A stretch of DNA of 64,000 bases from B1SED10-74M sp046483445 (GTDB taxonomy: Bacteria; Bacillota; Dethiobacteria; DTU022). The position numbers and the translations under genes are program-made. The notes beneath the pieces were generated by a model. The model made no database searches, was not told where the DNA came from, and saw nothing but the letters and a program-made list of their open reading frames with translations. Shown one piece after another: positions 60,148 to 64,000 of the stretch; position 1 is the stretch's first letter, and each line of letters opens with the position of its first letter. The stretch covers positions 21,724 through 85,723 of the forward strand of contig JAWODD010000025.1 of the NCBI GenBank assembly GCA_046483445.1, written 5' to 3'.

Positions 60148-60957
60148 ATGCTGCTTGAGCGAATTGTAAATGATAAAAAAAAGGAAATAGAGCGGAGTAA
60201 AAAACTTCTTGCTCAAAGTACTTTAATGGGAAAAATAGCTAAAGCTCCTCCACCGCGGGGATTTAAACCAGGCCTGGAAAGAAACCGGCAGATTGCCGTC
60301 ATTGCCGAAATTAAGCAGGCATCACCTTCAAAAGGGGTCTTTTGCAAAAACTTCAACCCGAAATATTTGGCAGGTGCTTACGCAGCTGGTGGGGCAAGCG
60401 CAATTTCGGTGATTACCGAACAGCGTTACTTCAAAGGGAGCCTGGAATATATCCCGCTGGTTAAAGAAGCAACTGCGCTACCGCTATTAAGGAAAGATTT
60501 CATTGTCGATCAATACCAGGTTTACGAATCAAGGGCCGCCGGCGCGGATGCGGTATTGCTGATAGCAGCGTTGCTGGATCATAAAAGCCTTTTTCAACTG
60601 CAGAGGCTTGCCCTCTCTTTGGAGATGGATGTGCTGGTAGAAGTCCATGATCACGCTGAATTGGTGCGGGCTGTTGAAATAGGAGCATCAATTATTGGTA
60701 TCAACAACCGGGATTTAAAAACATTCCAGACCACCCTGGAAAGAACCTTTGCGCTGGCGAAGGATATGCCTGCAGAAACCCTGTTGGTAAGTGAAAGCGG
60801 TATTGCTAACAGAGAAGATATTTTGAAGTTGGAAAATATAGGGGTAAGGGCGGTCTTGATCGGTGAAATCCTGGTGCGCTCAAAAGATCCCTGCCGCAAA
60901 ATAAAGGAACTGCGCGGTATAGGATTTGGGGAGGAGGTCAAGGAAAATGTGGATTAA
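60148..60957 (+). CDS. trpC: indole-3-glycerol-phosphate synthase
   Basis: A 269-residue TIM barrel: AEIKQASPSKGVF near 51-63, LRKDFIVDQYQVYES near 114-128 and GINNRDLKTF near 185-194. It converts the CdRP intermediate to indole-3-glycerol phosphate. The ATG is 5 bases after the trpD stop and lacks a strong ribosome binding site, consistent with coupled translation. Confidence 0.96.
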   Translation: MLLERIVNDKKKEIERSKKLLAQSTLMGKIAKAPPPRGFKPGLERNRQIAVIAEIKQASPSKGVFCKNFNPKYLAGAYAAGGASAISVITEQRYFKGSLEYIPLVKEATALPLLRKDFIVDQYQVYESRAAGADAVLLIAALLDHKSLFQLQRLALSLEMDVLVEVHDHAELVRAVEIGASIIGINNRDLKTFQTTLERTFALAKDMPAETLLVSESGIANREDILKLENIGVRAVLIGEILVRSKDPCRKIKELRGIGFGEEVKENVD

Positions 60958-61588
60958 GATCTGCGGGATCACTAATATTGAAACTGCTCTTTTTTGTGCG
61001 GAAGCCGGGGCTGATGCAGTCGGTTTTGTATTTGCTGAAAGCAAAAGAAGAATTAGGGTTGAAAAGGCAGAAAAAATTATAGAACAACTGCCTCCTGGGT
61101 TGGAAACAGTCGGAGTGTTTGTAGATCAAAAACCGGTGGAAGTGGCTGCAATTAATGGCTATCTAAATCTTGACCTGCTGCAATTCCACGGGTTAGAAAG
61201 CCCTAAATACTGCAGTTTTTTCCCTGGCCAGGTAATAAAATCATTTAGAATTGGCGCTTCCCACACCCTGCCCACAATAAGATCTTATCAGGGTAAGGTT
61301 AAAGCCTGCCTTTTTGACAGCTATGAAAAAGGTAGAGCGGGAGGGACGGGAAGGCCCTGGGATTGGGGAATACTTTATTCTGAATTTAAGAATAACACTT
61401 TCGGGATTCCTTTAATTGCTGCTGGGGGGTTAAACTCGCAAAATGTTATACCGGCGATCAAAACCTTGAACCCGAAGGGTATTGATACCAGTTCAGGAGT
61501 GGAGAGCAGCGGTAAAAAAGATCATTTATTGATCGGAGAATTTATAGAAACTGTGCGGAGGTATGAAAAAAGTGAACTTACCGGATGA
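60947..61588 (+). CDS. trpF: phosphoribosylanthranilate isomerase
   Basis: A 213-residue TIM barrel starting MWIKICGITN, with the catalytic Cys7, FVFAESKRR and AAGGLNSQNV motifs, and GIDTSSGVESSGKKD near the end. The ATG at 60947 lies after GGAGG and inside the end of trpC (11-base overlap). It lies between trpC and trpB in the classic order. Confidence 0.95.
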   Translation: MWIKICGITNIETALFCAEAGADAVGFVFAESKRRIRVEKAEKIIEQLPPGLETVGVFVDQKPVEVAAINGYLNLDLLQFHGLESPKYCSFFPGQVIKSFRIGASHTLPTIRSYQGKVKACLFDSYEKGRAGGTGRPWDWGILYSEFKNNTFGIPLIAAGGLNSQNVIPAIKTLNPKGIDTSSGVESSGKKDHLLIGEFIETVRRYEKSELTG

Positions 61589-62762
61589 AAAAGGCTATTT
61601 TGGTAGTTTCGGCGGACGTTTTGTGCCGGAAACCTTGATCAGCGCCTTGATTGAGCTGGAAGAAGGTTACAGGGAATGCAAGAAGGATCCTGAGTTTCAA
61701 GCGGAGTTAGGATACTACCTGAAACATTACAGTGGAAGGCCAACCCCGCTCTATTTCGCTTCCCGACTGACTGAAAAATTCGGCGGGGCGAGGATTTACC
61801 TGAAAAGAGAAGATCTTAACCACACCGGCGCTCATAAAATTAACAACACCCTTGGGCAAATTTTAGTGGCGAAAAAAATGGGCAAGAAAAGGATTATTGC
61901 TGAAACCGGGGCCGGGCAGCACGGGGTGGCCACCGCTACGGTGGCGGCCAGGTTTGGCTTGCAGTGCGCCATTTACATGGGAGAAGAAGATATCAGGCGC
62001 CAGGAATTAAATGTTTTTCGCATGAAGCTCTTGGGCGCGGAAGTAATCCCGGTTGCTTCCGGCAGCAAAACCTTAAAAGATGCCACAAACCAAGCCCTGC
62101 GTGATTGGGTTTCCAACGTGGAAGATACCCATTATATTATCGGTTCGGTAGTGGGACCGCACCCTTATCCGCTGATGGTAAGAGATTTCCAGGCGGTAAT
62201 CGGCCGGGAAACAAAAGAACAGGTTTTTGAGAGGGGAAACGACTTGCCGGATTACCTGGTGGCCTGTGTCGGCGGTGGCAGCAATGCTATCGGGTTTTTC
62301 CATGAATTTGTTGAGGAGAAGAAAGTGAAAATGATCGGGGTTGAAGCGGCAGGAAAAGGAATTTCAAGCGGGTGCCACGCTGCCACCCTGACCGGCGGCA
62401 GTCCCGGGGCACTGCATGGTAGCCTCAGCTACTTATTACAGGACGCAGCCGGGCAAATCACAGAAGCTCACTCTATTTCAGCGGGCCTCGATTATCCCGG
62501 GGTCGGTCCGGAACACTCATACCTTAAAGAAATAAAGAGGGTAGCTTATGCAGCGGTTACCGATGAAGAAGCTTTAAAGGCTTTTGTGCAACTGGCTGAA
62601 TGCGAGGGGATTATTCCTGCCCTGGAAAGCGCTCATGCGCTGGCCTATTTGGAACGGCTTATACCGGCTACAACTGAAAATGAAAAGGTAGTGGTCTGTC
62701 TTTCCGGCCGGGGTGATAAAGATGTAGCCATGGCTTCAGAAATTTTAAAGGGGGCGGTATGA
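61563..62762 (+). CDS. trpB: tryptophan synthase beta subunit
   Basis: A 399-residue TrpB with the PLP-binding Lys92 (HTGAHKINNTLGQ) and the CVGGGSNAIG phosphate loop. It condenses indole with serine. The ATG follows GGAGG and overlaps trpF by 26 bases. Confidence 0.97.
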   Translation: MKKVNLPDEKGYFGSFGGRFVPETLISALIELEEGYRECKKDPEFQAELGYYLKHYSGRPTPLYFASRLTEKFGGARIYLKREDLNHTGAHKINNTLGQILVAKKMGKKRIIAETGAGQHGVATATVAARFGLQCAIYMGEEDIRRQELNVFRMKLLGAEVIPVASGSKTLKDATNQALRDWVSNVEDTHYIIGSVVGPHPYPLMVRDFQAVIGRETKEQVFERGNDLPDYLVACVGGGSNAIGFFHEFVEEKKVKMIGVEAAGKGISSGCHAATLTGGSPGALHGSLSYLLQDAAGQITEAHSISAGLDYPGVGPEHSYLKEIKRVAYAAVTDEEALKAFVQLAECEGIIPALESAHALAYLERLIPATTENEKVVVCLSGRGDKDVAMASEILKGAV

Positions 62763-63568
62763 TGAACAGGATAGAAAGTTCTTTTAAAGAACTTAAAAAC
62801 TCCGGGGACAAGGGGGTTATTCCTTATCTGACAGTAGGATATCCAAGCCTGGAGATAACAGAAGAACTGGTTATGGCCTTGGCGGAAAGCGGTGCGACAA
62901 TGGTAGAGCTCGGGGTTCCTTTTTCAGACCCGGTAGCCGACGGGCCGGTTATCCAGGCAGCTTCGATGCGTTCTTTGCAAAACAAAACCACCCTGGCTGA
63001 TGTTTTAAGCCTGGCAAAAAGATTGCGGGAAAAGCTCACAATTCCTTTATTAATTATGACTTACTATAACCCGGTTTATGCATACGGGATCGAAAGATTT
63101 ATCAAGGAAATTAAAAACAGCGGCATTGACGGAGTTATTGTTCCCGACCTGCCCCTGGAAGAAAGCGGCCCGCTCGCCGGCAGCCTGAAAAAAGAAAACG
63201 TACAATTTATCTACATGCTTTCTCCCACCAGCACCGGGCAGCGCATAATTACCACCGTCCAAAAAGCAAGCGGTTTTATATACTGCGTATCGACCGCCGG
63301 AGTAACCGGAGCCAGGGATACTATCCCCGAAGAAGGTCTTAATCTGCTTGCCCGGATCCGGAAATTAAGCAAACTGCCGCTGGCCCTGGGTTTTGGCATT
63401 TCCACCCCGCAGCAAGTCACCGCCCTGGGCGAAGACGCCGATGCGGTTATTATCGGCAGCGCAATAATTAAGTTAATCGAGGAAGGGGGCAGCAAAGATC
63501 AAATAAAAGATCGAATAAGCACTTTTTTAGGTGGCTTTAAATATGGTGTTAACGGAAAGAATTTTTAA
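62759..63568 (+). CDS. trpA: tryptophan synthase alpha subunit
   Basis: A 269-residue TrpA with catalytic Glu50 (VELGVPFSDP) and Asp61 (ADGPVIQ). It releases indole from indole-3-glycerol phosphate and channels it to TrpB. The start overlaps the trpB stop by 4 bases (ATGATG). It is the last gene of the operon. Confidence 0.97.
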   Translation: MMNRIESSFKELKNSGDKGVIPYLTVGYPSLEITEELVMALAESGATMVELGVPFSDPVADGPVIQAASMRSLQNKTTLADVLSLAKRLREKLTIPLLIMTYYNPVYAYGIERFIKEIKNSGIDGVIVPDLPLEESGPLAGSLKKENVQFIYMLSPTSTGQRIITTVQKASGFIYCVSTAGVTGARDTIPEEGLNLLARIRKLSKLPLALGFGISTPQQVTALGEDADAVIIGSAIIKLIEEGGSKDQIKDRISTFLGGFKYGVNGKNF

Positions 63569-63868
63569 AATATCCTTTTTAAGAACTTTTTTAGCTCCGA
63601 TAAATCTTAATAGAATTAACCTCTTGCTAACGAAGGGGTTGTATGTTATCTTAATAAAAATTATAGATAATTGTTATAATTGCATCAGGTTAAAGCAAAT
63701 TTTGTCTTAAAAAGATTGCCAATGCAAAATGATTTTTAAAAGTTTTTGTCGACATCTGCTTTATTATTGTCCTAGCCTAATGCAACAGGCTATATGCTTT
63801 TTTGAATATCAACAGTTTTATTTTACATGGGCTTAGAAAAACAACTAATAAACGAAAGGATGAAAAAA
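63569..63868. other. intergenic region after the trp operon
   Basis: A 300-base AT-rich gap. TATAAT occurs at about 63676-63681 without a good -35. A hairpin lies at 63773-63802. No gene is convincing here, and the promoter of the last gene is presumably in it. Confidence 0.45.
63773..63802 (+). terminator. stem-loop, possible terminator downstream of trpA
   Basis: TAGCCT (63773-63778) pairs with AGGCTA (63787-63792), followed by TATGCTTTTTT. It is over 200 bases from the trpA stop and has a short stem, so it could instead lie in the leader of the next gene. Confidence 0.4.
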
Positions 63869-64000
63869 ATGAGTAAAATGATCGATGGCTTCAACCAGGC
63901 AATTGAAGAGCTCAAGTCAGACTTGGGCGAAGCACTGCTTAACGCCGATATATGGCATATCAGAGATGCCCAGGGGCTAGCCGGATATAATCAAATGCCC
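63869..64000 (+). CDS. hypothetical protein, 5' part (cut by window edge)
   Basis: A reading frame open to the window end: MSKMIDGFNQAIEELKSDLG, then EALLNADIWHIRDAQGLAGY and so on. The ATG at 63869 follows AAAGGA by 8 bases; an ATG at 63860 overlaps that element. Forty-four residues, with an amphipathic start and no motif I recognise. It may have its own promoter in the preceding gap. I do not assign a function. Confidence 0.55.
   Translation, partial: MSKMIDGFNQAIEELKSDLGEALLNADIWHIRDAQGLAGYNQMP

Noticed and set aside
1..64000. CRISPR arrays, prophage or integrase genes, rRNA genes
   Set aside because: No regularly spaced direct repeats, phage structural genes, recombinases or rRNA sequence were seen.

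Overview
The window looks like chromosomal DNA from an endospore-forming Gram-positive bacterium (Firmicutes, probably class Clostridia). The support is a spoVS homologue, T-box leaders ahead of pheST and trp, an L20-type leader ahead of infC-rpmI-rplT, consensus sigma-A promoters, strong AGGAGG ribosome binding sites, many TTG/GTG starts, and the canonical Firmicute block rpmF-plsX-fab-rnc-smc-ftsY-ylxM-ffh-rpsP-khpA-rimM-trmD-rplS-lepB-rbgA-rnhB. The gene-level assignments are firm. The species is not resolvable from the sequence alone.

Layout. (1) 1-10079: an ion-transport locus. Mrp/Mnh-type subunits C (cut by the window edge) and B lie on the minus strand. Divergent from them is a run of five consecutive NuoL/NuoM/MrpD-family genes, arranged as two long NuoL-like copies flanking three shorter MrpD-like copies. 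(2) 10161-16685: an MmgE/PrpD-family enzyme, an ADP-ribosylglycohydrolase, a tRNA-Val(GAC) with its own promoter and terminator, a TGS-domain GTPase, a LemA protein, and a two-gene SufC-SufB Fe-S cluster scaffold. (3) 17044-20858: an arsenic/metalloid resistance island with Acr3, an ArsP/UPF0718 permease, a small thioredoxin, ArsR and ArsC, plus a probable ArsR operator. (4) 21142-34226: a lipid kinase, thrS, infC-rpmI-rplT (infC probably starts at AUU), an rRNA methyltransferase, T-box-pheST, zapA, a CvpA-like gene, a 3-methyladenine glycosylase and mutS2. (5) 34270-37101, minus strand: a bifunctional class A penicillin-binding protein with FN3 and PASTA tails. (6) 37323-56848: a NusG-II protein, DUF177, rpmF, the fatty-acid initiation/elongation cluster (no enoyl reductase, no dehydratase), and then the ribosome, secretion and chromosome-segregation block. 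(7) 56862-63568: a palindromic repeat, a trp leader with one full T-box plus a second antiterminator/terminator unit, and trpEDCFBA without trpG. A cut gene of unknown function ends the window.

How the parts work together. The left edge is about Na+/H+ or proton-coupled transport. The arsenic island reduces arsenate (ArsC), extrudes arsenite (Acr3) and may handle organoarsenicals or thiol redox (permease plus thioredoxin) under ArsR. Most of the remainder is housekeeping. Amino-acid supply is tied to uncharged tRNA through the two T-box leaders, and r-protein/IF3 synthesis is probably autoregulated. The least ordinary items are the five-gene antiporter-subunit array, the partially doubled trp T-box, the two-gene SufCB system and the missing trpG.
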